Origin: Acidobacteriaceae bacterium
GTDB taxonomy: Bacteria; Acidobacteriota; Terriglobia; Terriglobales; Acidobacteriaceae
Assembly (NCBI GenBank): GCA_003154055.1
Contig: PMCH01000276.1
Span: 7,525-14,168 of the forward strand
Reading direction: 5' to 3'
DNA length: 6,644 bases
This document shows, in pieces, positions 1 to 5,572 of this stretch. How positions within the stretch are numbered: position 1 is the first letter of the stretch; each line of letters starts with the position of its first letter. The notes below the pieces were generated by a model. It was given only the letters and a program-made list of their open reading frames with translations. It was not told the DNA's origin and ran no database searches. Position numbers and translations under genes: made by a program.

Positions 1-677
1 ATGCCGGCATTTCGATAAGCGACGCCGAACAGGAGACGCAGGCCGCTGCGATCACCGGACGCCACCGTCATCTGCTGGAAAATGGCCGCGGCCTTTTCCT
101 TTTCCTTCAAGCGGAGTAAGCAACTGGCGAGACCGTAGCTGGTTTCGAGGTCAGGACGAATCTCGAGGGACTTCTGGAAAGACTCCACCGCGGCGCGGTA
201 GTCCTTCTTCTTGATCTGCGCCTCGCCCTGAATGGTCCAGGTTTCGGCGTTGTGCGGATCAGCGGCAAGGGCCTGGCTGGTCTCCTTGAGCGATTCGTCG
301 AACCGGCCGGCAAACAGGTTAGCAGCAGCGAGATCGACGTGCGCGTCAGCAACATCCTCGAACTCGAGCGACCGGCGGAAAAACCTGGCGGCCTCGGGAT
401 ATGCGGCTTCAAAGAGGCGCAACTTTCCCATTTCGCGGAGGCCGAGGGCGACTAGCTTCGCGCTGGCGGCAGCGGCGGCGGGCAAGTCACCCGCCTCCTT
501 CGCAGCGCGCGCGGCGGAAAATCGCTGCTCAAACTTGTCGAATGGCGACGCGGGTTTCTGTTGCGCGCCGGCCTGCAGGCACTCCACCAGAACGGCCAAC
601 AGGAAAAGGCACGCCAGGCGCGCGGATCGTGGCCGACGAATGGCGCAGGAAGACCGGGAAAGAGGAATGTGAATCAA
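1..677 (-). CDS. Exported tetratricopeptide-repeat protein, N-terminal part (runs off the left edge)
   Basis: An open minus-strand frame runs from about 677 to base 1 without a stop, giving about 225 residues; the C-terminus lies outside the window. After a basic stretch (IRRPRSARLA) comes a hydrophobic segment and a likely signal-peptidase site (LVECLQAGAQQ), so export to the periplasm or outer membrane is expected. The rest is Ala/Leu-rich paired helices typical of TPR repeats, for example AAYPEAARFFRRSLEFEDVA, then ADPHNAETWTIQGEAQIKKK and DYRAAVESFQKSLEIRPDLE. TPRs are protein-protein scaffolds, and the partner cannot be read from the sequence. No ATG fits. I chose TTG at 677 because it precedes the signal peptide closely, has a weak GGGA about 9 bases upstream, and lies just below a promoter-like pair at 706-733. 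GTG at 785 is the in-frame alternative. The TPR assignment is firm; start and function are uncertain. Confidence 0.75.
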   Translation of the reverse strand, partial: MIHIPLSRSSCAIRRPRSARLACLFLLAVLVECLQAGAQQKPASPFDKFEQRFSAARAAKEAGDLPAAAAASAKLVALGLREMGKLRLFEAAYPEAARFFRRSLEFEDVADAHVDLAAANLFAGRFDESLKETSQALAADPHNAETWTIQGEAQIKKKDYRAAVESFQKSLEIRPDLETSYGLASCLLRLKEKEKAAAIFQQMTVASGDRSGLRLLFGVAYRNAG

Positions 678-705
678 TGCCGAATATCCCAGGTTGGTAC
701 CTAAA

Positions 706-733
706 AGTACACGCAGGGCGGTGAGCTGTTCAA
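706..733 (-). promoter_or_regulatory. Possible sigma70-type promoter for the TPR gene
   Basis: On the minus strand TTGAAC (728-733) and TGTACT (706-711) are separated by 16 bases. Each matches the consensus at four of six positions. Transcription would begin near 699, leaving a leader of about 20 bases before TTG at 677, which fits that start rather than GTG at 785. This is a consensus match only, so confidence is low. Confidence 0.35.
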
Positions 734-817
734 GTCGCGGGAATGGAAGTCGAAGAGACGGAGAGAGCTTCCTAACGCATTGCACTCACTGGAATTCGTG
801 TGTTAGCTTCGACTTGC

Positions 818-822
818 AGAGG
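818..822 (+). promoter_or_regulatory. Ribosome binding site deciding the uppS TTG start
   Basis: AGAGG sits 5 bases before TTG at 828. The competing in-frame ATG at 852 has only a GGG run about 1-3 bases before it, too close to serve. This favours the TTG start and adds eight residues (MRHTVPAG) to UppS. Confidence 0.55.
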
Positions 823-827
823 TTCGC

Positions 828-1661
828 TTGCGACACACGGTACCCGCTGGGATGGACCGCAAGGAAGCGGAAGTTTACCTGCGGCTCGATCCCAAGCGTC
901 TTCCCAAGCATATCGCCATCATCATGGACGGAAACGGGCGTTGGGCCCGTCGCCGCCACATGCCGCGCGTGGCTGGACATCGCGCTGGAGTGGCCGCGGT
1001 GCGTTCCACCGTGGAGAACGCGGCGCGCATCGGGATCCAGGCGCTTACGCTTTACGCCTTCTCCGAAGAAAACTGGAAGAAACGGCCGAAGACAGAAGTC
1101 GCGTTCCTCATGCGGCTGCTGTGCCGCTACCTGAAGGCGGAGATCAAGACCCTCAACAACAACAACATTCGGCTGGAGTACATCGGGCGGAAACACGAGT
1201 TGCCGGAGTCGGTGCAGCGCGAGATGGAGTACGCGAGCGAGGCCACTCGCGGCAACTCCGGGATGGTGCTGACGCTGGCGCTCAACTACAGCGCGCGCAG
1301 CGAGATCGTGGATGCGTTCCACTCTCTGGCGGAAGCCGCTGCTCGCAACGGTGGACTCAGCCATTTCAAAGTCGACGAAGAAACGATCAGCGAGCACCTC
1401 TACACGCGCGGCCTGCCTGATCCCGACCTGGTGATTCGCACCAGCGGCGAGATGCGGCTGAGCAATTTCCTGTTGTGGCAACTGGCCTATGCCGAGATCT
1501 ACGTGACTTCAACCCTGTGGCCCGATTTTCGCGGGGTTCAACTGCTGGAGGGCATCGAAGAGTACCAGCAGCGCGAGCGGCGGTACGGCGGCCTGGGACA
1601 GGACCACGCGCACAGCCACGAACCGGCGAAAGACCACGCACGCACCGAGGCGAAGCGTTGA
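828..1661 (+). CDS. uppS: Isoprenyl transferase, (di-trans,poly-cis)-undecaprenyl-diphosphate synthase
   Basis: This cytoplasmic cis-prenyltransferase condenses eight isopentenyl diphosphates onto farnesyl diphosphate to make C55-PP, the lipid carrier for peptidoglycan and other envelope glycans. Family landmarks are present in order: HIAIIMDGNGRWA at 28-40 with the Mg/diphosphate-binding Asp34, GHRAG at 50-54, FSEENWKKRP at 78-87, and RTSGEMRLSNFLLWQ at 204-218, which carries the IPP-binding Arg and Ser (the usual RTGGE is RTSGE here). The protein is 277 residues against roughly 250 for the E. coli enzyme. The excess is a short N-terminal lead and a charged, His-containing tail (DHAHSHEPAKDHARTEAKR) with no family equivalent that I know. 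Start is TTG at 828, supported by AGAGG upstream; ATG at 852 is the alternative. The stop overlaps the cdsA start, so the two are probably one operon. The product length (C55) is assumed from the family. Confidence 0.95.
   Translation: MRHTVPAGMDRKEAEVYLRLDPKRLPKHIAIIMDGNGRWARRRHMPRVAGHRAGVAAVRSTVENAARIGIQALTLYAFSEENWKKRPKTEVAFLMRLLCRYLKAEIKTLNNNNIRLEYIGRKHELPESVQREMEYASEATRGNSGMVLTLALNYSARSEIVDAFHSLAEAAARNGGLSHFKVDEETISEHLYTRGLPDPDLVIRTSGEMRLSNFLLWQLAYAEIYVTSTLWPDFRGVQLLEGIEEYQQRERRYGGLGQDHAHSHEPAKDHARTEAKR
1647..1660 (+). promoter_or_regulatory. Ribosome binding site and TTG start of cdsA inside the end of uppS
   Basis: GAGG (1647-1650) lies 7 bases before TTG (1658-1660). That TTG shares two bases with the uppS stop TGA (1659-1661), making a TTGA overlap. 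This is the layout expected for termination-reinitiation coupling and fixes the cdsA start. The same frame stays open upstream, but only as a shadow of uppS. Confidence 0.7.
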
Positions 1662-2557
1662 TCAAGCGCGTCTTTACGGCGGCCGTCCTGATACCTCTTG
1701 TTCTTCTGCTGGTGCTGAAGGCTCCCTTATACGGGATGGCGATTGTGGCCGGGGCAGTGGCTCTGCTGGCGATCGCCGAGTTTCTGAAGTTGACTACGCA
1801 CTACGGAGTGCAGCCGCTTTGGCAGCCGACCTACGCGTACGTCGCGGTTTTTTTTGTTTTCGTAATTCTGGCTGCGGGCGGCCACACCCCCCTGGTCGAG
1901 ACCACGGCCCTGATCTATGCCGTCGCGGTCTGCGCAGCCCTCGCGACGTTCTTTTTCTTGACGATCGCCATGCGCGGCACTGACCTGGCCCGCGGCTACC
2001 CCGCCGCCGCCGCTTCAACGTTTGCTGTTGCCTACATCGCGATTCCGGTGGCATTGCTGATCGGCATCCGGCAACTGTCGGCGGGCGCGATCTGGGTGAT
2101 TTACACGCTGCTGGTGGTGTGGGCGGGGGACATCTTCGCTTACTTCGTGGGGAAATCGTTGGGCCGCCACCTGATGTCACCGCGGATCAGTCCCCACAAA
2201 ACCTGGGAAGGCGCGGTCGCATCGATCCTCGCCAGCGTGATCATCGGGACGCTCTGGTTGCAGCACGCACCCGGCATCAGTCTTTCGCTTCTCAAGGCCG
2301 GCTTGATCGAGCGCCGCGACGGAATCTTCAGCGAGCAGCAGTTGCCGGCACTGGCGTCCCTCATTCTGCTCTCAGCGATCGTGAATATAGCCGCCCAACT
2401 CGGAGACCTGGTTGAATCCCTGATTAAGCGCGGCGCTGGAGTGAAAGATTCCGGCTCGATTCTACCCGGCCACGGAGGCATGCTCGACCGGATTGACGCC
2501 ATGCTGTTCGCGGTGCCGGTGGTGTGGGCGTACCGGGCATGGCAGTTGATGCAGTAG
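1658..2557 (+). CDS. cdsA: Phosphatidate cytidylyltransferase (CDP-diacylglycerol synthase)
   Basis: This inner-membrane enzyme makes CDP-diacylglycerol from CTP and phosphatidic acid, the branch point to phosphatidylethanolamine, phosphatidylglycerol and cardiolipin. The 299-residue product (E. coli CdsA about 285) starts with a hydrophobic helix (VFTAAVLIPLVLLLVL) and has several further membrane segments. The middle carries DIFAYFVGK followed by SPRISPHKTWEG, conserved in the family. The family signature is intact at about residues 254-280: SLIKR, four residues, KDSGSILPGHGG, then LDRID, including the metal/nucleotide-binding aspartates. It overlaps uppS by four bases and is probably co-transcribed. 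In many bacteria dxr and rseP follow this pair; here neither does, and the next gene is on the opposite strand. The TTG start is well supported by spacing to GAGG. Confidence 0.95.
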   Translation: MIKRVFTAAVLIPLVLLLVLKAPLYGMAIVAGAVALLAIAEFLKLTTHYGVQPLWQPTYAYVAVFFVFVILAAGGHTPLVETTALIYAVAVCAALATFFFLTIAMRGTDLARGYPAAAASTFAVAYIAIPVALLIGIRQLSAGAIWVIYTLLVVWAGDIFAYFVGKSLGRHLMSPRISPHKTWEGAVASILASVIIGTLWLQHAPGISLSLLKAGLIERRDGIFSEQQLPALASLILLSAIVNIAAQLGDLVESLIKRGAGVKDSGSILPGHGGMLDRIDAMLFAVPVVWAYRAWQLMQ

Positions 2558-2617
2558 GTTGGTTGGGAACCTCCTGCGGTGGGCATTCCCCATACCGCGA
2601 GAAACAAGCTTCACCAA

Positions 2618-2650
2618 AGAGGATCACGGGGGAAAGCCCTGTGTTCCTCT
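2618..2650. terminator. Hairpin between the convergent ends of cdsA and the YCF48-like gene
   Basis: AGAGGA (2618-2623) pairs with TCCTCT (2645-2650). After a T-T mismatch, CAC (2625-2627) pairs with GTG (2641-2643), and past a one-base bulge GGG (2628-2630) pairs with CCC (2637-2639), closing a GGAAAG loop. It lies about 60 bases past the cdsA stop and about 43 bases past the minus-strand stop at 2693, where a bidirectional terminator would sit. There is no strong T-tract on either side (TTTGG on the minus strand), so a classical Rho-independent terminator is doubtful. It may instead be part of a dispersed repeat. Confidence 0.4.
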
Positions 2651-2692
2651 GTGCCCCCTGTGGTTCAAGGTCTTGCCTTCGTTTGGGGCGCG

Positions 2693-3793
2693 CTATCGCC
2701 GAAAGCTGATCTTCAGAATGCGGCCATCCGTGCCGACCAGCCATCCCGCTTCCGGACTCGCAAAGGCAACCGCCCAGTAGCCGGACACATCGGGCAGCGC
2801 AAACCAGGTATTTCCCTCATCGGGAGTCCAGGCAGCACCTCCATCATTCGCGGTGATGACCACGGCACGGTCGCCGTCGTCGTGTCCCCTTCGACCGCCG
2901 TCGCCAACCCCGCGGACATAGCCTAGGCCGAAAATGGCTCCGGTTACTGGAGGCGCGTTCGTAAGCGTCCAGGTTTTGCCGCCATCGTCAGAGGTGGCGG
3001 TCCCCGCGTTATTTGGGTCGCTGGGATCCAGATCGCCTCCGCCCACGATGCCATGCCATGGGTCGCGGAAAGCCACCGTGAACCCGCCCGCGCTGGGCGA
3101 ACTCACCAGCGGAGTGTCATAGGCATTCCAGTTGTCGCCGCCGTCTCGGGTGGCGAGGATCCGCGCGGTCGCGGCGCCGCCGGTCGTAATCCACGCGTTC
3201 CTCGCGCCCTGCGTTGCGACGCAGGTGCCGCTCGACGCGAATGAAAACTCGCCCGGCAATGCCGGAGGCATGTTGCTGCTGATGTCCTCCCAGTGCCTTC
3301 CATCGCGGGTACGGAGATCGGGGAACACTCCGTTCACTGAATCGCTGTGGGAAATGCCGCGCTTCGGCGTCCAGAACGCGAAACAGTCGTAGAACGCGCT
3401 CGGATTCTGGTTCTGGAACTGCATCGTCCAGTTCGCGCCGCCATCGACCGTTTTGTAGATCCGGAAGTCCGTAGGGTTATCTCCAATGGACTGCAGGTAT
3501 GCGACCCGATCGCTCACCCCCTGCACATCGCGGAATTGGAGCGCTTCGGCTCCCGGCACGACGCCGGCTTTCCAAGTCCTTCCACCATCGGTTGTGACAA
3601 CAAACGTGCCGCCGCGCCCGGATGCCCAGACAATGCGCTCGTTCACCGGGCTGACAGCAATCAGCCCCTGCGTCGTGCCGCTCGTTTGCGGGGTCAGATT
3701 GGGTTGGTGAACTCTGGAGCGCTCTTGCGCAGAGCTCAGGGCAGCGAAGCAGAATGCAACAATCAGGAAAACAGCCAGCGGGCGTTTCGACAT
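2693..3793 (-). CDS. Secreted YCF48/BNR-repeat beta-propeller protein
   Basis: The 366-residue product begins with a clear signal peptide (MSKRPLAVFLIVAFCFAALSSAQE, cleavage likely after Ala22). The mature part carries recurring Asp-box/BNR turns: TTDGGRTW at 67-74, TVDGGANW at 115-122, TRDGRHW at 162-168, TRDGGDNW at 215-222, SDDGGKTW at 268-275, and a variant PDEGNTW at 324-330. It ends with a family-like blade (YWAVAFASPEAGWLVGTDGR). This spacing predicts a six- or seven-bladed propeller of the sialidase/YCF48 superfamily. YCF48/Hcf136 helps photosystem II assembly in phototrophs, but such proteins also occur in non-phototrophs with unknown jobs, and no sialidase catalytic set is evident. 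Expected location is periplasmic or extracellular. ATG at 3793 is chosen because the signal peptide starts there and GGAGAG lies 6 bases upstream. The same frame stays open further upstream, but only through the promoter. Function is unassigned. Confidence 0.88.
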   Translation of the reverse strand: MSKRPLAVFLIVAFCFAALSSAQERSRVHQPNLTPQTSGTTQGLIAVSPVNERIVWASGRGGTFVVTTDGGRTWKAGVVPGAEALQFRDVQGVSDRVAYLQSIGDNPTDFRIYKTVDGGANWTMQFQNQNPSAFYDCFAFWTPKRGISHSDSVNGVFPDLRTRDGRHWEDISSNMPPALPGEFSFASSGTCVATQGARNAWITTGGAATARILATRDGGDNWNAYDTPLVSSPSAGGFTVAFRDPWHGIVGGGDLDPSDPNNAGTATSDDGGKTWTLTNAPPVTGAIFGLGYVRGVGDGGRRGHDDGDRAVVITANDGGAAWTPDEGNTWFALPDVSGYWAVAFASPEAGWLVGTDGRILKISFRR

Positions 3794-3830
3794 GGGAGTC
3801 TCTCCGGGGAAATTCGTGGCGTGGAGCGGG

Positions 3831-3859
3831 AGTATAGGCTGGGCGGTAGAGGGTGTCAA
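3831..3859 (-). promoter_or_regulatory. Near-consensus sigma70 promoter of the YCF48-like gene
   Basis: Minus-strand TTGACA (3854-3859, perfect -35) and TATACT (3831-3836, five of six for -10) are spaced by exactly 17 bases. Transcription should start near 3824, giving a leader of about 30 bases that contains GGAGAG before ATG at 3793. It is the best promoter match in the window and suggests strong housekeeping-type expression. Confidence 0.8.
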
Positions 3860-3974
3860 ATCGGGCGCGGGGTGGAAGGAGCGGAGGGCAAAACTGCCAA
3901 AATCCCAACGCGGGCGTGACGTGGCATCCGGCACGCGAGTCTGGAGGCTAGTCACCGGCTAGCGTGACATTGCG

Positions 3975-4040
3975 CACTGAACGAAATATTCCGAGCGATT
4001 ATCTTCCACTCGTCTAGAAGATGCGAATTTCCGTTCAGTG
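3975..4040. repeat. Interrupted inverted repeat with nested hairpin in a divergent intergenic region
   Basis: CACTGAACGAAAT (3975-3987) is matched in inverse by ATTTCCGTTCAGTG (4027-4040), a 13-of-14 match with one extra base. Inside the 39-base spacer, ATCTTC (4001-4006) pairs with GAAGAT (4017-4022) around a 10-base loop. The element ends 40 bases before ATG at 4081 and directly abuts a TTGACA (4041-4046) that lacks a good -10 partner. It could be a structured leader, a pair of regulator half-sites, or a small mobile or repeat remnant. No known family was recognised. Confidence 0.6.
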
Positions 4041-4080
4041 TTGACATCCTGCGAAGCACATCCGTACGAGGAGAAATGCC

Positions 4081-4503
4081 ATGATGAAGACAAGACACGT
4101 GGTTGTGGCTTTGATATCGCTGGCCCTTGCGCTGCCGGCGTTCGGCAAGACCTCCAAGAATACCTATCCCGTTCCTTGCAGCGAGATGTGGGGCGCGGTC
4201 AAAGACGTCCTCAGCAATGCGGAGAACTACAACGTCGAGGAGAGTAACGACACCCTGATGGCTGCTACCTACAAGGTGAAGCACGCCGCTCATGTCACGG
4301 TTAGCGGGGCGGTCCTGCAGCGAGCCAACCACGTCAGCCTGGTATCGAAGGGTACAGAGTGCGAGATGCAAGTGAAGTCGAACTACAGCGGATTTGAGCA
4401 CAACGACAGTAGTGACTTCCGGAAGCGCGTGGAGGAATCGTTTGCCAAGCTGAAAGGGGCAAAGCCTGCCGAGCCCGCTCCACCGGCGGCTCCAGCCAAG
4501 TGA
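4081..4503 (+). CDS. Small exported protein of unknown function
   Basis: This gene encodes 140 residues with a typical signal peptide (MMKTRHVVVALISLALALPAFGK, cleavage about residue 22), so a periplasmic or secreted product is expected. The mature part is a compact domain of about 100 residues with a PVPCSEMWGAVKDVL helix near the start, alternating strand-like segments, and a final helix (DFRKRVEESFAKLK). It contains only two cysteines, Cys33 and Cys94, which could form a disulfide. The tail is a low-complexity Ala/Pro linker (PAEPAPPAAPAK). No catalytic motif is seen and I do not recognise a named family, although similar small secreted proteins are my impression of what Acidobacteria carry. 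GAGGAG (4068-4073) sits 7 bases before ATG at 4081; a second ATG directly follows at 4084. The promoter is unclear. It appears to be a single-gene unit, divergent from the YCF48-like gene and convergent with the downstream regulator. Confidence 0.8.
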   Translation: MMKTRHVVVALISLALALPAFGKTSKNTYPVPCSEMWGAVKDVLSNAENYNVEESNDTLMAATYKVKHAAHVTVSGAVLQRANHVSLVSKGTECEMQVKSNYSGFEHNDSSDFRKRVEESFAKLKGAKPAEPAPPAAPAK

Positions 4504-4595
4504 TTTCGGCAGGACCGCACGCGTGACACAAACGGTGGCGCACCATCGTGGTGTCTCCAAGGGAATGGCTACCCGGTGCAGAATGAATCGGGTCT

Positions 4596-4612
4596 GTCGC
4601 CGATTCGGCGAC
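4596..4612. repeat. 17-base palindrome past the small exported-protein gene
   Basis: GTCGCCGATTCGGCGAC is a perfect inverted repeat folding as a 7-bp GC-rich stem with an ATT loop. GGT (4591-4593) and ACC (4614-4616) can extend it across a small internal loop. It lies about 90 bases after the stop at 4503 without a following T-run, so it may act as a transcript-end stabiliser or weak terminator, or be a protein-binding palindrome. Confidence 0.5.
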
Positions 4613-4623
4613 CACCATGAAAA

Positions 4624-4672
4624 GGTTGTTCTCGTCGGTAGCTGACGAAATACCGCTATTTCACGAACAACC
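4624..4672 (-). terminator. Branched inverted repeat, candidate terminator of the minus-strand Crp/Fnr gene
   Basis: GGTTGTTC (4624-4631) and GAACAACC (4665-4672) form a perfect 8-bp outer stem. The enclosed bases fold into two hairpins. The first is TCGTCGG (4632-4638) with CTGACGA (4642-4648) around TAG, including one G-T pair. The second is AATA with TATT around CCGC (4649-4660). Together they make a three-way junction. Read on the minus strand, the outer stem is followed by TTTTC, and it lies about 95 bases after the stop at 4768, so it could end that transcript. A T-run of only four makes this tentative; a structured RNA element is the alternative. Confidence 0.4.
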
Positions 4673-4767
4673 AACCACCGGTTTTTCCCAAAGGTTGTGA
4701 GTGTAATCGCTGATTTCGACAATTGACAAAAAATGAACCTTAAAGAGTGGGATTCGGATTGAGGAGG

Positions 4768-5433
4768 CTAGTCGTGGAGAACAACGTTCAGAAGTGAGCT
4801 GTGGACTTGCAGTCCGCCGTTGTAGTGAATAAAGCCCAATTTCCTGAACCGGTTCATGAAGAAGCTGACCCGCGAGCGGGTTGTACCTACCATTTCGGCC
4901 AGCGTCTCCTGACTGATTTTGGGAACTACCGCCTCGGGTTTGCCTTCCTTGCCAAAATGAGCGAGCAGCAAAAGGATCCGGGCCAGCCTCTTTTCGCTGG
5001 AATTAAATAGCTGATCAACCAGATCTTCTTCGTAGCGGATGTTTCGCGCCAACAAATAGGCCACGAACATGTCGGAAAGCGCATGTTCGCGGTGAAGCGC
5101 TCGCATCATGGCTTTCTTGTCGATTCGCAGAACAACGCAATCAGTCATCGCGGTTGCAGATCCCATGCGAAGAGGCTGACCTGCCAGCGCACCTTCACCA
5201 AAGAACTGGCCGTCCCCTAATATGCCAACGGTTCCTTCCTTGCCATCACTGGACACGACCGTGAGTCTCACCTTGCCGGTCTGGATATGGAACACCGCAT
5301 CAGCGGTATCCCCTTGCACGAAGATTCCGTGTTTCTTGGGAAAAAGCACAACTTTCCTGCCCTCGCCGATGGTTGCGAGGAATGTTTGAGGATCGAAATC
5401 GCGCCTCTTCTTGGCCGCCGCACGTGGACCCAT
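4768..5433 (-). CDS. Crp/Fnr-family transcriptional regulator (cNMP-type sensor domain intact)
   Basis: The 221-residue product has the classic two-part layout. Residues 18-110 form a cyclic-nucleotide-binding beta-roll (FLATIGEGRKVVLFPKKHGI, then AVFHIQTGKVRLTVV). The phosphate-binding-cassette landmarks FFGEGALAG (77-85) and R89 before SAT (92-94) resemble the CRP GE..AL....R.(S/T)AT pattern, although the spacing after Arg89 is longer. A long dimerisation helix follows (about 107-150, with LVDQLFNSSEKRLARILLLL). A winged helix-turn-helix occupies about 173-205 (ISQETLAEMVGTTRSRVSFF as recognition region). No cluster of cysteines is seen, so it is not an Fe-S FNR. The ligand is unknown. ATG at 5433 has a weak GGCGGA upstream. 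It is divergent from the second regulator and shares its control region, so autoregulation or cross-regulation is plausible but unproven. Confidence 0.92.
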   Translation of the reverse strand: MGPRAAAKKRRDFDPQTFLATIGEGRKVVLFPKKHGIFVQGDTADAVFHIQTGKVRLTVVSSDGKEGTVGILGDGQFFGEGALAGQPLRMGSATAMTDCVVLRIDKKAMMRALHREHALSDMFVAYLLARNIRYEEDLVDQLFNSSEKRLARILLLLAHFGKEGKPEAVVPKISQETLAEMVGTTRSRVSFFMNRFRKLGFIHYNGGLQVHSSLLNVVLHD

Positions 5434-5572
5434 TTAGTTTCCGCCGTTGCACTCATATCACATGCCAATTTTGATGGTCTGTTGGGCGTCCCACATCCGC
5501 TGAAGATGTTTGTTGGCTCGAACGTCTGATTTCCGGACCTCCTTGAAGTAGGATGGGGTTTGGTTCTGATTT
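5434..5572. promoter_or_regulatory. Shared control region between two divergent Crp/Fnr-type regulators
   Basis: These 139 bases must hold both promoters. I find no convincing -35/-10 pair on either strand, no TGTGA-N6-TCACA CRP-type site and no TTGAT-N4-ATCAA FNR-type site. A small hairpin is possible (ACATC with GATGT around 5493-5510). On the minus strand there is a perfect Shine-Dalgarno-like AAGGAGGT (5537-5544) with no ATG, GTG or TTG at the right distance. The call rests on position, not on a recognised motif. Confidence 0.45.

Noticed and set aside
786..1481. Minus-strand open frame of 231 codons opposite uppS
   Set aside because: It lies fully antisense to an unmistakable uppS and shows no recognisable family features, only high-GC shadow composition.
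1475..1657. Upstream extension of cdsA in the same frame
   Set aside because: It overlaps the conserved C-terminal part of uppS, and its residues are Arg/Gly-rich shadow. TTG at 1658 with GAGG and the hydrophobic N-terminus fits CdsA.
3794..3955. N-terminal extension of the YCF48-like protein to an ATG at 3955
   Set aside because: It would run through the consensus promoter (3831-3859) and bury the signal peptide 54 residues inside.
4041..4069. TTGACA as the -35 of a promoter for the gene at 4081
   Set aside because: At 16-18 bases downstream there is only CGTACG or GTACGA, which is not a usable -10, and it would run into the ribosome site. It is noted only as part of the repeat context.
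3952..4722. Long minus-strand open frame (256 codons) antisense to the small exported-protein gene
   Set aside because: It shows no domain, signal peptide or ribosome site, and its composition is that of an antisense shadow of a gene that does have a signal peptide and Shine-Dalgarno. It also spans the structured gap.
3943..4773. Direct repeat GGAGGCTAGTC (3943-3953 and 4763-4773) flanking the small exported-protein gene, as a possible mobile-element boundary
   Set aside because: An 11-base match is expected several times by chance in a window this size, and no transposase, integrase or terminal inverted repeats accompany it.
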